Part shown: in pieces, positions 46,440-57,764 of the stretch
How positions within the stretch are numbered: position 1 is the first letter of the stretch
Layout: each line of letters starts with the position of its first letter
Origin: Prostheceraeus crozeri
Taxonomy: Eukaryota > Platyhelminthes > Polycladida > Euryleptidae
Reading direction: 5' to 3'
Length of the DNA: 64,000 bases
Assembly: GCA_907163375.1 (NCBI GenBank)
Contig: CAJQUW010001716.1
Location: 62,001 to 126,000, forward strand
Notes under the pieces: model-generated
Databases searched by the model: none
Told to the model about the DNA's origin: nothing
What the model saw: the letters and a program-made list of their open reading frames with translations, nothing else
Made by a program: the position numbers and the translations under genes

Positions 46440-49400
46440 AGTTGCAATGACTTTAAGGCTCGCGATTATAAAACGAACGTCAGTTGTTGCTGTTCATTCA
46501 ATTAGCTATGTCATAGACTTCTTGATGCAGAATTCCCATTGATATTTATCGAAAAGTCTGTGAGCTATGTATTACGTATTTGAAAGAACTAATTAAAAAA
46601 TTTGATTTGTTTGAGCATTATTGCTTCTTTAGACTAAACAATTGTGATTTGCAATAGTGAAATAATACATCAATCAATTAAGATTTTCGCTAGGGCTTGT
46701 CTCCGCCGTGGAGTCTCACTGCGTAAGGTGCGCGTCCTGAAGGCCTAGGAAAGGGAAATCTCCGAAGATAAGCCTGGGTAGGTCCAACTCGCAGCCTTGG
46801 TTGGCAATTGGCTGAGATTTTCAAATTTTGAGATTAGACGTGTTATGTTGCAGTGACTCCATAAACGGATCGCTTTACCTTGCATGCACACAAAGTTTGA
46901 GTGGCACATCTTTTTTGATTTGCATAAAGCAGTTGAACAATTTCCAATCGAGTTGATAAGTTTTTCCTGACTCTTGACTTAATGATAACTTGCAATGAAC
47001 CGTCCATGAAGTTTTTGATAACAGCTAAAATTTATCTTTGTGATGAATGCTCAGAACCTTTGTCAAAACTGTCTGGTGTGCTATTTAATGGCTGACCAAT
47101 CACAGAAGCTGTTCGATGAATCCATGACGCATCATTGAGTTCATTAGATGTGCTTTTGATACTTTTGTCAAAAGTTTATACTTTTTACAGGTCTATTGAT
47201 GTAAATAGCGATGTAACTGTCCGAACATGAACGAATTTTTGAATTATTTCTTTAAATACTAAAACCTCATAATAATTCTTTCCGCTTGTCGGCATAAATG
47301 TCATTCTTGAACTTCAAGTCTCGTTCTCACGGCAAAATTAAAAACTGCGCCAATTTTGGGACACCTTTGTCATCACACTAACAGTACGATGAAGATCTCA
47401 ACTTGATCGATCATGAACACATTGAATGTAGTCTAAGGGTCAAAAGTAGGTCTGCTGACATATTTCTAAATGAAAATGTTTGCGGTTTAACTTGGACAAA
47501 CTGTGGAATAGATGTGGAGATTATGGAAGAAGCAAAACAGGAAAGCACAACATTTTTGGCGTTCTTTTACAAGGCGTGATTGCTGAAGGTTGTTCCAGTC
47601 ATCACCCAATTGATGTTGTGTGATCATCTGTAACAGAATACTTTACAATGATGATTATCGTTTAAGTTAAGAACTGAAAGCAGGCTAGCTTTTCCATTCA
47701 GCCATTGTTCTTTTCATCTACCTTTTTGGATTTCGAGTTCTTCTTCTACACAGAGCACTTAGGAGCATTGACAAAATCGAAAGCGGCAGTATGCCAAAGA
47801 AAACAATTCTTTCAAGAAATCACCTCAGGTGTGTATCACTGTTATGAATGTTGACGAATATATCTGATGCATATTGGTGCACAAATGCAAGGTGTGGGAG
47901 GTTCCTAGACCACCATTGATTTGATAGAATAGAGAAGAGTACATCCATTAGTGCAGGTGGCAAACTTAAACTTCGAACAAAGGCAGCATATCGAAGCATT
48001 CATCAGCGAATAATTAACAACCACGCTCTATCTTAACACAGATTTAGCCGAAATTCGGCATCCTCAGAATAAGATTGTTTAACTGTATCACAAAAGAAGA
48101 GACGATCTGTCTAATTCTGTGTCGACATCAGATGACAACTGACGCAAACAATACGCAGTCTCTTCCGGAAATGCCTAACGAATATCAATGCAGATGCAAC
48201 GGAAGCAGATGGGCCTTCCATCGAGTATGACGCGAAGAGGTCTTCGTACAAAACGATATCATGAAAAGTATCATAAACGCTCCTAGCAGTACCTTGACCT
48301 CTGCAGCTACCTGAAATTTTAGCTGGATAATCAGTTGCCTCTTGTAGAAACAAAATATTTGGAAATGGCCATGACTAGTCATGGTATAATAATTTTTGAA
48401 TTGGACAAAAATGAAGCATTTCTACGATTTTAATCATCGTTTCTTATCTAGATGTACACATTTTTAGATTACCATTCAGTAATCATCTTCAGGTACAAAA
48501 GACTAGGATTAGTATAAGTTTAAAATGTGAAGAATTTGAAAATGATATTTACAATAAGATGATATGATGTGACAATTTACGATGATTTGACATGATACAA
48601 AGCAGGCATATTTATGTCTGTCCTCCAGATGTTTCCACTGTGCAGTAAATGGCAATTGATTTTCCGGTGATAATTTTCAGGCGCATTGATTTCAAATGTT
48701 GCTAAACTAGTTCCTCCGACATCAAAAAAAAATCCCTTCATGACTTTCCCTATGATAGTTGCATCAAAAACCGAGTTTTAGAACCATCTTGTGAGAAGAT
48801 TATTATGGACAAAAACTTGCTTTGTCGAGTGGGAGGCTAATGAAAAACGTCGGTGGAATGTAGACAGTGCAGGTATCTCCATCATTACAGGATAGATAAC
48901 AGTTACAGCAGAGCACATTGAGCGATGCGACTCACACGGTGACATGATGAAATGGAGATATCTTTTCATTAATAATTACACAAAAAATTTAACCCATTTT
49001 CAAATGTAATTTTCGTGTTGAAGTCCTGGTTCAATTTTAAGAAACGATATACCATATGAAACCTTACGCACCATAGATTATTTTGACATACGTTTTACTT
49101 TCTTAAATGGTCAGCTGTGGTCAATAGGTATAACGAAACAAAATTAAACGTTTTCTTTGATGCAGGATTTCAACATGAAAGTGACAGATTTTTTTTAAGA
49201 AAATTGATAGGCAGTGTGAACTGCTAATCAGCCTTTTCGTGACGCAAGGATTTTAAGATTCGTTGAATGTACAAAAAGACGCAGTGGCAGTGTCAATAAG
49301 TTTTACCAAAAAATTGCTGTTAAAAGAACATCTGAAACGGTTTTTCAATGATTAAGATGCTCAATTTCAAAAAATTTTATATCGTGTAAAAGGATGCGTT

Positions 49401-50091
49401 TAGGACTTTAATGTGACAGAGCATTTAGGTTGCGTTTGATCAGTTGTGATCAGCTGACTTAAAATTATAAATTTTTGGTCAATTCATTCATCGATACCCA
49501 CAGACGAAATTACTCAATGCAGAAAAATAAGGTCATCAGTTCATCACCATTGAATCAGACTCGTGTTAAGCTTTCAGATGATATAACTTTTCGAATTTCG
49601 ACAGCATTCGGTACAATTTCACTCAATTCACACTATAGCATGATTTTGCATAATTTTCGCGTTCACAATGTTTTTAGCGGTCAACTGCACACAACTTAAT
49701 AACTTATTGTATCAACGCTGGCGTTTTCGAGTTTGGGTTTAAATGAATGTTGGTGTTATCAGCTCCAAGAATATGTACGTTTTATCAAGATTGTCCCATC
49801 CGTTCACTGGCAAACTTCAAAGTTGTGTTATTCCCATGCTCAGTTATTTGGTGAGTCATCATTTCCCTCAGTTGAGGTCAGAGGATTTCGAATCCTTGAT
49901 CTGCGCGCAGGAAGGCTTGTCGCCACCTGTTCACAAACAATAGCAATTTTTCACGCCGCCGTGTTACTGCCCTTGCGTCCGCTAAGTAGACAAGATTATT
50001 GCATCGCAACTCATTCAATGATGACAGGGACGGGGGCAGCTGCTTATGACATGATCAGATAATATGATCACATGTAGTAGTAAACTTCTAA
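46440..50091. other. no gene recognised
   Basis: About 3.6 kb with no supported gene. A GC-rich patch at about 46690-46800 (GCTTGTCTCCGCCGTGGAGT and following) is unlike its surroundings and unidentified. On the minus strand near 48492-48463 there is CTGAAGATGATTACTGAATG GTAATC, a hairpin stem GATTAC/GTAATC in a setting that resembles Penelope-type terminal motifs. Open frames at 48111-48353 and 49475-49699 have no domain. Confidence 0.45.
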
Positions 50092-50430
50092 TCACTAATT
50101 ACTTCATTTAGCCCACACTGTCTCCTAAACCAAGTACGTGTCTCGGCTGACCAAGTGAAAAAGCTTGGTTATCAATTAAATGAGCCCGCAGTTAAATTTG
50201 ATGAGAATAAGCAAGAGATAAAAGAGCCTTTCGGATTATGCAACGATTTATGTAACGGACTGTATGATGCACTTAATCTGGTAGCTTGTAACACAATCTT
50301 CGTGAAAGGCATCATTAAAGTGATCACTTCCAGATCTGGCAGTTGCAAATCTGCAATCGACTCTTTCCCTGTAAGAAACACAGATAAGGGCCTACTGACA
50401 ACCATGAATGCACTGCCAAGCAAGGAGTGA
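50092..50430 (+). CDS. exon-like open stretch, unknown protein
   Basis: Open for 112 codons. An acceptor-like CTAATTACTTCATTTAG ends at 50110 and a donor-like GTGAGTG begins at about 50426, so a spliced exon of about 315 bases is possible. The text has a protein-like composition: VSADQVKKLGYQLNEPAVKF, DENKQEIKEPFGLCNDLCNG, LNLVACNTIFVKGIIKVI, SCKSAIDSFPVRNTDKG. No family recognised. It lies directly before LINE remains on the same strand, so it could also belong to an unrecognised mobile element. Confidence 0.3.
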   Translation, partial: SLITSFSPHCLLNQVRVSADQVKKLGYQLNEPAVKFDENKQEIKEPFGLCNDLCNGLYDALNLVACNTIFVKGIIKVITSRSGSCKSAIDSFPVRNTDKGLLTTMNALPSKE

Positions 50431-50479
50431 GTGTCGCAACATCGACTGTTGATCTGCAAATGTAAAGTTAGGATCAAAA

Positions 50480-51790
50480 AGAAACATCACCGGGTGTTTG
50501 TGCAGAAAGCTGGGTAGGCTAAAGAATGAAAACGCAGCAAAAGCTTACAACAACTAGCTTGAAGAGCAAGCTCATCGTGTGGATTCTGCTGGTGCAGTAG
50601 CGAGATCGAAGGCCATGACACATCTGTGGAAGGAAGCAGCAGAGGTGCATGGTGCAACGAAAACGTCTCCTGGGCATAAGGTGACCTGGTATTGGAACCA
50701 GGAGACTGAAGAGGCGGTTAAGACAAAGAGGAAGCTGTTCCTGACCTGGCGTCGAACACAGTCGAAAAAGGACAGAGAAGTGTGCCTATGTAGGGAAAGA
50801 AGAATGCTAAGTTTAAGGTGCGGAAGGCGCAAGTGGCGAGCAAAAGTCGTTAGTTCACAGAAGAGTTACGGCAAATTCAAGAGAAGCACATGGCCAAAGA
50901 AATATATATCTTTCTTGCTTTCGTGGATCTGGAGAAAGCTTTCGATCCAATGCCAAGAGAAGTGGTTCGTTGGTTTCTTCGAAATGTTGGAGTCTTGACC
51001 TATGTGGCCAATGTACAACCACACTCGCTAAACCTCTTCTGCTCGTCATTGTTAAGGATCGTGTGACAAAGAGCGATCGTGTTGGTCACCCATGGGAGTT
51101 GCTCTATGCTGATGACCTAGTGCTGATAGATACCTCAGTTGAAGGTCTGAAGATGAATTTATCTTCTAAGAAAGAAGTTTTGCATCACAAAGAATAAGAA
51201 TCAACGTTTCAAAAGACGAAGACCATGACAACATACCAGGTGCCTCTATCAGAGTAAGCTCATTGAAACACTTCTCTTGCCTTGGTTGAGGCGAATGTGG
51301 ATCCGACATTGCTATGACATCGAGAGTAAGGTGTGGATGGAGGTGGTTCCACGAATTTGCACTTTTCATGACATTCAAAGCTCCCAACTAGAAAATGAAA
51401 GACCAGGTGTATTCTGCGTGTGTCGGTAGCCCGATGATGTGTGGGTGTGAGCCGTGGTCCGTGGAAAGTAATCAGATAATGAAGATGGAAAGAACGAAAA
51501 AGGCAATGGTAAGAAGAATGTGTAGTGTGAAGCTAGCCGATGGAAACAGGTGTATAGACCTAAGAAAGAAGATGAACATTGAATGCATCTCCCATGTTCT
51601 GCGAAGAAGAACGCTGCGGTGGTATGGGCACATTATGAGAAGAGAAGGATGGTTGGACGAAAAAATTTGGACGTTGAAGGTCGAAGGCAGAAGGCAGAAG
51701 ATCAAAGAAATCACGCAAACCGTCTCCGATGATTTTCGCGCTCTGGAGGCGCGCCATCCGAAAGCAACAATCGCTTGACCCCGTTCAAGC
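50480..51790 (+). pseudogene. RTE-like LINE remnant
   Basis: Several frames give the order of a LINE protein: a linker with VARSKAMTHLWKEAAEVHG, KVTWYWNQETEEAVKTKRKL and FLTWRRTQSKKDREV (50579-50780); AFVDLEKAFD-like text in another frame near 50925-50950 (FVDLEKAFDPMPREVVRWFL); WELLYADDLVLIDTS with an intact YADD box (about 51090-51135); then MKDQVYSACVGSPMMCGCEP, MERTKKAMVRRMCSVKLADG, ISHVLRRRTLRWYGHIMRRE and LKVEGRRQKIKEI (51395-51730). The C-terminal VYSACV and RMCxVxL blocks and the HVxRR end are RTE-clade-like. The fragment at 34750-35420 belongs to the same broad group. Many breaks and a large deletion in the reverse transcriptase. Confidence 0.75.
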
Positions 51791-51799
51791 AGGAAAAGG

Positions 51800-52334
51800 A
51801 CGAAAAACGGTGAAATAAGTAAGTAGGTAAAGCAGCAACGATGCTCGACATAAAATTCGCGACTGTGTTATGACAAATCAAAAGACGATTCTCGTGCAGC
51901 AGCAGGCAAGTGGATCTCGATGTCGAGCTTTGTCGACTTTCCTTTGGCCATTTCATGATATGCTTATCGGATCACTGTTGTAAAAGTCTGGCTGTTTTTT
52001 TTCTATATGTGCCATGTTCCGCACATGCAGGTGAGTAAACTAGATCAGAAGAACAGTCAAGACTTTTTACGTCTTTTAAAAGAGCTCAAGGAAAGCAAAC
52101 GAAAGAGATCGCTGAGATCATCTGCTAAATGCACATCATATTTCGATTTGCCAAAATGTCTTGTATAGCTGCAGCAAAAAGCTATATTAATCTGAGCCAA
52201 AAAACGTTTGAATTCAAATTCGATAGGTCGCAATGGCGAACTAAAAAATTGTTTCTGATAGATGTTTTTGTACGACTACCGTATGTTAACATTATGCAAG
52301 TATTGAATATCTAAAGAGAATGACAACTGACAAC
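51800..52334. other. no gene recognised
   Basis: LINE 3' region and AT-rich spacer up to the tRNA-derived repeat. Confidence 0.4.
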
Positions 52335-52500
52335 TATTAAACCAATGAAATACACCAACACCCGTGATTCCCCAACCGCACTCGTCTGACCAAGGAATCG
52401 AACCGAAGTCCGCGTTGGAGACCGCCTCGAACCTTCTTCACAAGGCCACGCCGTCTGTGCTAAAGGAACTCGAGTGAAGGCAGAAGTCATCTTCAAGTGA
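52335..52500 (-). repeat. tRNA-derived SINE-like unit
   Basis: On the minus strand the segment contains GACGGCGTGGCCTTGTGA, which resembles a pol III A box, and about 40 bases later GGTTCGATTCC, a perfect B box. The region between can be folded roughly as tRNA arms, and a non-tRNA body (GTCAGACGAGTGCGGTTGGG and on) follows. This is the layout of a tRNA-derived SINE head. It ends close to the start of the Penelope-like remnant. Confidence 0.5.
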
Positions 52501-52529
52501 TGTCGACAGCGTGTCCTATAATTCAACAA

Positions 52530-52738
52530 TGATGATGGAAAGCCGATCTTTTCAGTGCATCGTACGCCGTCGTGGTTGGGTCTTTACACCTACTTCAGAA
52601 GCTTCGTTCCAAACTCATTCAAGGCTGGATTGGCCAGAACACCGCATCACCGAGCTCATCGCATTTGTTATTCAGAGACCACAGTGATCAAGTGTGAATT
52701 CCTACGGAAGACTTCAATCGGCAATGGACATTCTTCGA
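52530..52738 (+). mobile_element. Penelope-like element, reverse-transcriptase end (left piece)
   Basis: A fossil of a Penelope-like retroelement. The text FSVHRTPSWLGLYTYFRSFV and LARTPHHRAHRIC is the end of the reverse transcriptase as known in Penelope-like elements of corals, molluscs and other animals, where a (RKPT)xTGLYTxFxSF block is followed by LxRxLxxRAxxIC. It breaks off where a long-inverted-repeat element has inserted, and the same retroelement resumes after 55135. The element is 5'-truncated and broken. Confidence 0.65.
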
Positions 52739-55134
52739 GCTTTGAAAATTTAACTATCCGTAGAACATGACAAGCGATTTTGATTAAAGTCAAATAGCTA
52801 GGAATCAATCGATCGAGTCGCAATATACATGCAGAGACCTCTTAAGTTTGTCAATTTTTCAAAAATTGCTGAATAGTGTCAATTTGGACGTGTTCATCTT
52901 ACCTCGTGTCCGGATATTGTAGACCCGACATTGTAGACACAATAGAGTTTGATGGCGTACAATACAATACAAATGTCATGATATTTAAATATAACTGCAT
53001 TTACTTATTCATTGCATGTATGCCTATATTGTTATATGCCTAATATGCTCATGCAGCGCTTCCCTACACTTACAAGTGTATGTTGCCGGTGGAACCTAAT
53101 AGTAATGGTTTAACTATTAAATTTTGATTTTAACTTTCACTCAAGGTACCGGTAGCTATTTCATTAACTGTCAGCCTGTTTGCTACCTTTAACTTTAGCC
53201 TACCCTGCAGTGACGGAGGAAACTACAAACTGTACTGTAAACTATTTTTATTGTCCTATTGGCATTTGAATGAGATAAAATAGCGAATGCGCAATGAAAA
53301 TTGAAACATTCTCTATTTTCACTTCTTACAAACTCTACTTTTCAGTGTTATCTAAGTAGCAATCTCTCCTCAATACATTCAGAAGTTTTCATTTAGCTGC
53401 CTTGTAAGTGGCGTACATATTGTTCCTTAAGCAGATGAAATGTATACGACACTCAAATGAAAGACAGGTTTCTTTCTCATCAAGATCCAAGCAGGCAAAA
53501 GAGAACTATATTAAATATTGTCAGTATTCATAGTTTGGGATCCGGTAGAGAGATAGCGACATAAAATCGTGCGATTCGCGTGGCAGTTGTAGTTCAATGA
53601 TTAAGTTGATCCAGTGTCTATGAAACTAGATTGGATAGTAATCTTGCTTTTATCACCGTTTTGACCATTTCATACAGATATCTCTGGTCCACTTAGTCTA
53701 CATGATCACAGGAGGCATGACATGCATCTCGGTAATTATTTGAAACTCAGTATAAAAGAGTCATTAGTAATCGCTGAGTTCCTCTTTATAATTCTGGAAA
53801 AGTTGTTTTGCCATACAGTAACTCCTCTAGATGGCGCATAGACAGCTGTTTCAGGTGCAACAGACAGACAAATGCACTAGTGCATATCTTTGCGATGATA
53901 TCTCCACGTACACCGACATTAACATTTATACTAAAGTAGACATTGAATAGCTAAAAGGTTTGTTATCACCAGGGATCTGGAACGGAGCGGAGCTGAAGCA
54001 GAGTGGAGAGGAGAGCTTAAGTGTCAAGAGCAGAGTGGAGCGATTTTGAACTGATCAGAACATGCATAAATTCGTGAATACATGAAGGCATTGGCCTGAC
54101 GACCGAAGTAGCGCCGAAGTTATAATAATAAGAAGTCAATAAGTAATTAGGGCTACTACTCTTGCTATTACCTGATTTCTTGAGTCTTCATTAGTCCGAA
54201 GGTATCAAGAAATCTTGTAATCTGTTACGCGTATGGTTGTGGAAAGTTATTGATCTGTTTTATTCATCATATTGCAACAGAATAGATAAAGAGTGACGCA
54301 CTTTTTTCGTCTGCTCTTCGGGATAAACATTCATGGGGCTTAACTATGAACGATCATACAACATCAGATGATTAGTAGATGAATGACAAAGCACAGGTAG
54401 GTGTTTGCAGGTAGGATAATTAATAAAAGTCAATATGATTTACAAAATTAATTCGTAGTTTATGCAATGGCATCTTAAAAAAAATTTAGAATTTTTTGAT
54501 GCGTGATGAAATTTCATTAATTTAAAAAATTACTAAATGAGAGAATTGATGATTTTTCGAATTATTACCACATTATTACATGCACTTATAATTATGGAGG
54601 AGAGCGTAGAGGAGCTGATTATTGTCTTGGAGCGGAGTGGGTGAAAGCTGCAAATGGAGCGGAGAGGAGCCGCTCTAGAAGACTCGTGGGGCGGAGAGAA
54701 GCGCAGTTGGCGAAATTATACCGCTCCAGATCCCTGGTTATTACTATTAGGTTCCACCGGCAACATACACTTGTAGGTGTAGGGAAGCGTTGCATGAGCA
54801 TATTAGGCCTATAATAACATAGGCCTACATGAAATGAATACGTAAATGCAGCTATCTTTAAATATCATGACATTTGTATTGTATTGTAGCATGGACTCTA
54901 CTCTTTCAAACACCATCAAACTCTATAGTGTCTACAATGTCGGGTCTACAATATCCGAACAAGAGGTAAGATGAGCACGTCCAAAATAACACTTTTCAGC
55001 AATTTTTGAAAAATTGACAAACTTTAGAGGTCTCTGCATGTATATTGCGACTCGATCGATTGATTCCTAGCTATTTGACTTTAATCAAAATCGCTTGTCA
55101 TGTTCTACGGATAGTCAAATTTTCAAAGCTCTAG
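52739..55134. mobile_element. long-inverted-repeat element inserted in the Penelope-like fossil
   Basis: 52739-53105 and about 54741-55134 are inverted copies of each other over more than 360 bases, with matching blocks such as CTATCCGTAGAACATGACAA, AATCAATCGATCGAGTCGCA, GATATTGTAGACCCGACATT and GTATGTTGCCGGTGGAACCT. Outermost bases are AGCTTTGAAAATTT and its inverse. The arms flank about 860 bases of unique DNA plus a later hAT-like insertion. Without that insertion the element is about 1.6 kb. A palindromic AGCT at both outer ends could be part of the repeat or a 4-base duplication. No coding capacity was seen in the loop; superfamily unknown. Confidence 0.85.
53970..54736. mobile_element. 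hAT-like non-autonomous element, 767 bp
   Basis: Left end CAGGGATCTGGAACGG and inverted right end CAGGGATCTGGAGCGG match at 15 of 16 bases. Flanks are GTTATCAC (53962-53969) and GTTATTAC (54737-54744), an 8-base target duplication with one difference. CAGGG-type ends and an 8-base duplication are hallmarks of hAT transposons. Subterminal parts are rich in GGAGCGGAG-type repeats on both sides. The interior is AT-rich without a transposase. It sits at the inner edge of the right arm of the long-inverted-repeat element, so it inserted later. Confidence 0.85.
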
Positions 55135-55770
55135 CTTTTTGAGAAATGCTGCAGACAGAATCGGCTGCAGATAGATAAAGGGAGAAATAGTCAAATAATA
55201 GATGCCCACTGTTTGGATAGTAAACCTTGACCAAATTCACTGAAATTTCACATGTGAATTCCCAACAACCCTAGACCAAATAATTACTTCCACAATTTCG
55301 ATTTTCAGATTTTCAATTTTTTTGATCCATCCTAATGTTTTCTTCCTAAGACAAGCCGCAACCACAATGCGGACCCAAGAAGAACGTGGTGATCCTCCAT
55401 GTTCCTTTCAAGAGCGACGCATTCATTGACTGGCTCAGGACAAAGCTCACTCATGACGTTTCTTCAGTGTTTTCATTTGTGGACCTTCAAGTGATTTCAA
55501 GGATTCAACCTCAGTGGCGATCGAATCCGAAAGACAAGCTGCCTCTGGAATCCCAAACCAATGTGCTACATATTCGACTTCACCTGTGCAGGTAGGTACA
55601 TTGTGCGAACGGAACACACATTGTCCAAGAGGATACCGGAGCATTAGTTTGTAGCGTCATTACATGCAAATTGATAATGACGCTACAAGTTGCTTGACAG
55701 TAAGCGAGGAAAGGCAACGAACAGCATCACCAGACATTTGCGTCACTGACGACGGCAGCAACTAACGAGA
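55135..55770 (+). mobile_element. Penelope-like element, GIY-YIG end (right piece)
   Basis: Continuation of the fossil interrupted at 52738. The text includes KNVVILHVPFKSDAFIDWLR, KDKLPLESQTNV and a GIY-YIG-like block with GRYIVRTEHTLSKRIPEH, followed by a part ending ITRHLRH. This is the linker and C-terminal GIY-YIG endonuclease that Penelope-like elements use to nick target DNA. The two pieces are in the same orientation and in the order expected for one element split by insertion. The copy is broken. A hammerhead-like motif lies about 300 bases further on. Confidence 0.7.
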
Positions 55771-55779
55771 TGAAGATAG

Positions 55780-56350
55780 ATGATAAGGAGCCCAGCTGGA
55801 GAAAGAGAATTGTGAAGGAGTCACTGAGGTTTCATCGTCCTCAGTCGAAGAATAAGACGAAGCATCATTTGTGCGATTCGTGGAAGTTTTGACTCTCTTT
55901 TGAAATTTCTGGACGAAGCGTATTACTTTTTATCCTTGTACAGTAGCACATATTTTCATATATTTTGTGACTTCAGAGTTATCTTACTCTTTGTGTCTAC
56001 AACTGTCTTGGTTAATAGCTCCATTGTCTGGTGTTATGTGCGCTGCTTCTTGTCACTTTCCTGACGATGGTAGTGTAGTCGAAAGATCTCATAAAATAGA
56101 ATGGATCTCGAAAACGAACCTGTGTTGCGGATTCCCTTTGAAAAGTATGACAATTTGCGACACTATAAGCAGCACTATCAGTCCGGCCAAGCAGTGTTTT
56201 CACGTGTTCCTCGCAGATGTCGAGACAAACTCCATCTCAGTGCCCTCTATGTTCACATGGTCAAGCCTGATCTATGTGTGCACAAGGAGATTGCTATTTC
56301 CTTACTTCTACTTTGGTAACTTTTCCCATTATTCAGCATTATGACTTTCT
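55780..56350. other. possible 3' region of the Penelope-like fossil
   Basis: No gene is supported. CTGACGA at 56061-56067 and GAAA at 56081-56084, 13 bases apart, fit the CUGANGA...GAAA core of hammerhead ribozymes, which Penelope-like elements carry in their terminal repeats; the helix between them is poor here. Open frames at 55967-56344 and 56101-56319 have no domain. Confidence 0.3.
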
Positions 56351-57063
56351 AACCTTTTCTTCTCACTATGTACTTGCATCACGTTCACTGGGGCGTCATC
56401 GTATCCCTAACTTGTCATTAACATAGTTCATGCTGGCTTGCTCATGCTGATTCCACTGCGTAAATGTCTATTCCGGTGTGTGCCTTGATAAGAAGCCGGC
56501 GAAATACATCAGCCGATGAATAATTTCTGCGTGTTGTTCTTCATCTACAAAACTTGTCGTTTTATTATTGACAGAATGCTATCAGCATTCATTTTGTAGC
56601 GATGCAGCACACCAGCATGTCATTTACATGTAAAACAAAAAGTATGAATCTTAAAGTCAATTATACAAAAACCTTTAACCGAGAATAATCACTCTGCAGT
56701 GTTATAAAATAATGGGAATATAATTGTTGACAAATTCACATTTTTCGCATTTCACATTCACTATCTTCGAAATTCACATTTAATGATGTTTACATTTGAT
56801 TGCATGCTATATAATTCAGTGCCAAAATAGCTACTCAATATGTTGCAAATCTTTGAATATTCCACAGAACATGAGTAGTCCTAATCTCGCATAAAAGGTA
56901 GTCTTAATCGTAATATTCCGACTGTTTTGATTGCGTTACCTTTGAGTTGCCCAAACTCATCTACTGGTACCTATCTGGACGACCTCTAGAATTGGAGTTA
57001 CTTAACGCATTGGCGCTCGTGTTTGTGAAAGCCATCGCTGTAGATGTGGTCAGTTAGTATCAT
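56351..57063. other. no gene recognised
   Basis: AT-rich spacer between the Penelope-like region and the LINE nuclease fragment. Confidence 0.45.
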
Positions 57064-57545
57064 CCCCTGCCATGCAAAAAGAGTGCTGACAGGTTCCCAG
57101 GACATGCGGCTTTGAACGACATCTTCATACGTGCACTTTATCGGGCCGTTATACCATCTGTTCTCGAACCAGTCGGTCTAGATAGGGGTGATGGCAAAAG
57201 ACCAGGCGGCATGACTACATTTCCACTCCCAATGGGTGGGTCATTGGTTTGGGATGCCACTTGCGCCGACACTTTTAGCGAAACGCCGGTGATCGATTCT
57301 GCCATAAATGCAGGCACAGCAGCGGCTCGTGCAGAAGATCAAAGAATGGCCAAATATCATACTTAACGCGAAAGGTTCGAGACACTCACTTTGAGACTTC
57401 GATGCATTGGGGCCTCGAACTTTGGAAACATTGACCAACCTTGGCAACCTTTCGCATTTCTATAGTCAAAGACGAGCTGACGTAGCGTTTCAGCATCGCT
57501 GCGGTGAAAGGAAACAGGCAATCGATTCTGCGTGCTGCCTCGTGA
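57064..57545 (+). pseudogene. LINE C-terminal PD-(D/E)XK-like nuclease fragment
   Basis: Begins PCKKSADRFPGHAALNDIF, which matches and slightly overlaps the point where the minus-strand LINE at 30003 ends (LLCKRSSGRLPRHSTL). It continues RALYRAVIPSVLEPVGLDRG, DGKRPGGMTTFPLPMGGSLV and WDATCADTFSE, then DSAINAGTAAARAEDQRM. The PxG and later (V)WDxT residues fit a PD-(D/E)XK-like core, although here the usual PDG reads PGG. After a stop, faint family text continues (RERFETLTLR and near the end RFSIAAVKGNRQSILRAA in another frame). It is a 5'-truncated copy of the same LINE family as 30003-32235, with at least two breaks. Confidence 0.7.
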
Positions 57546-57764
57546 TTCTTTCTTCATTTTGCATTATTTAAAGCATCCTTTTGTCGTAATTCTGGTGTTT
57601 TCAATTATTGAAGATTAATGTTAATTTCTTAGTAAAGTCTATTTTAGACATCTTAAATGAAGAAATGTGTGGGAATAATTCTGTCATCATTGTTCAATAT
57701 GTAATTAGCCACCTTTTCCGTTCTCTCGCAATCATTCAAGAAGAAGTTATTATGTTTGATAATA

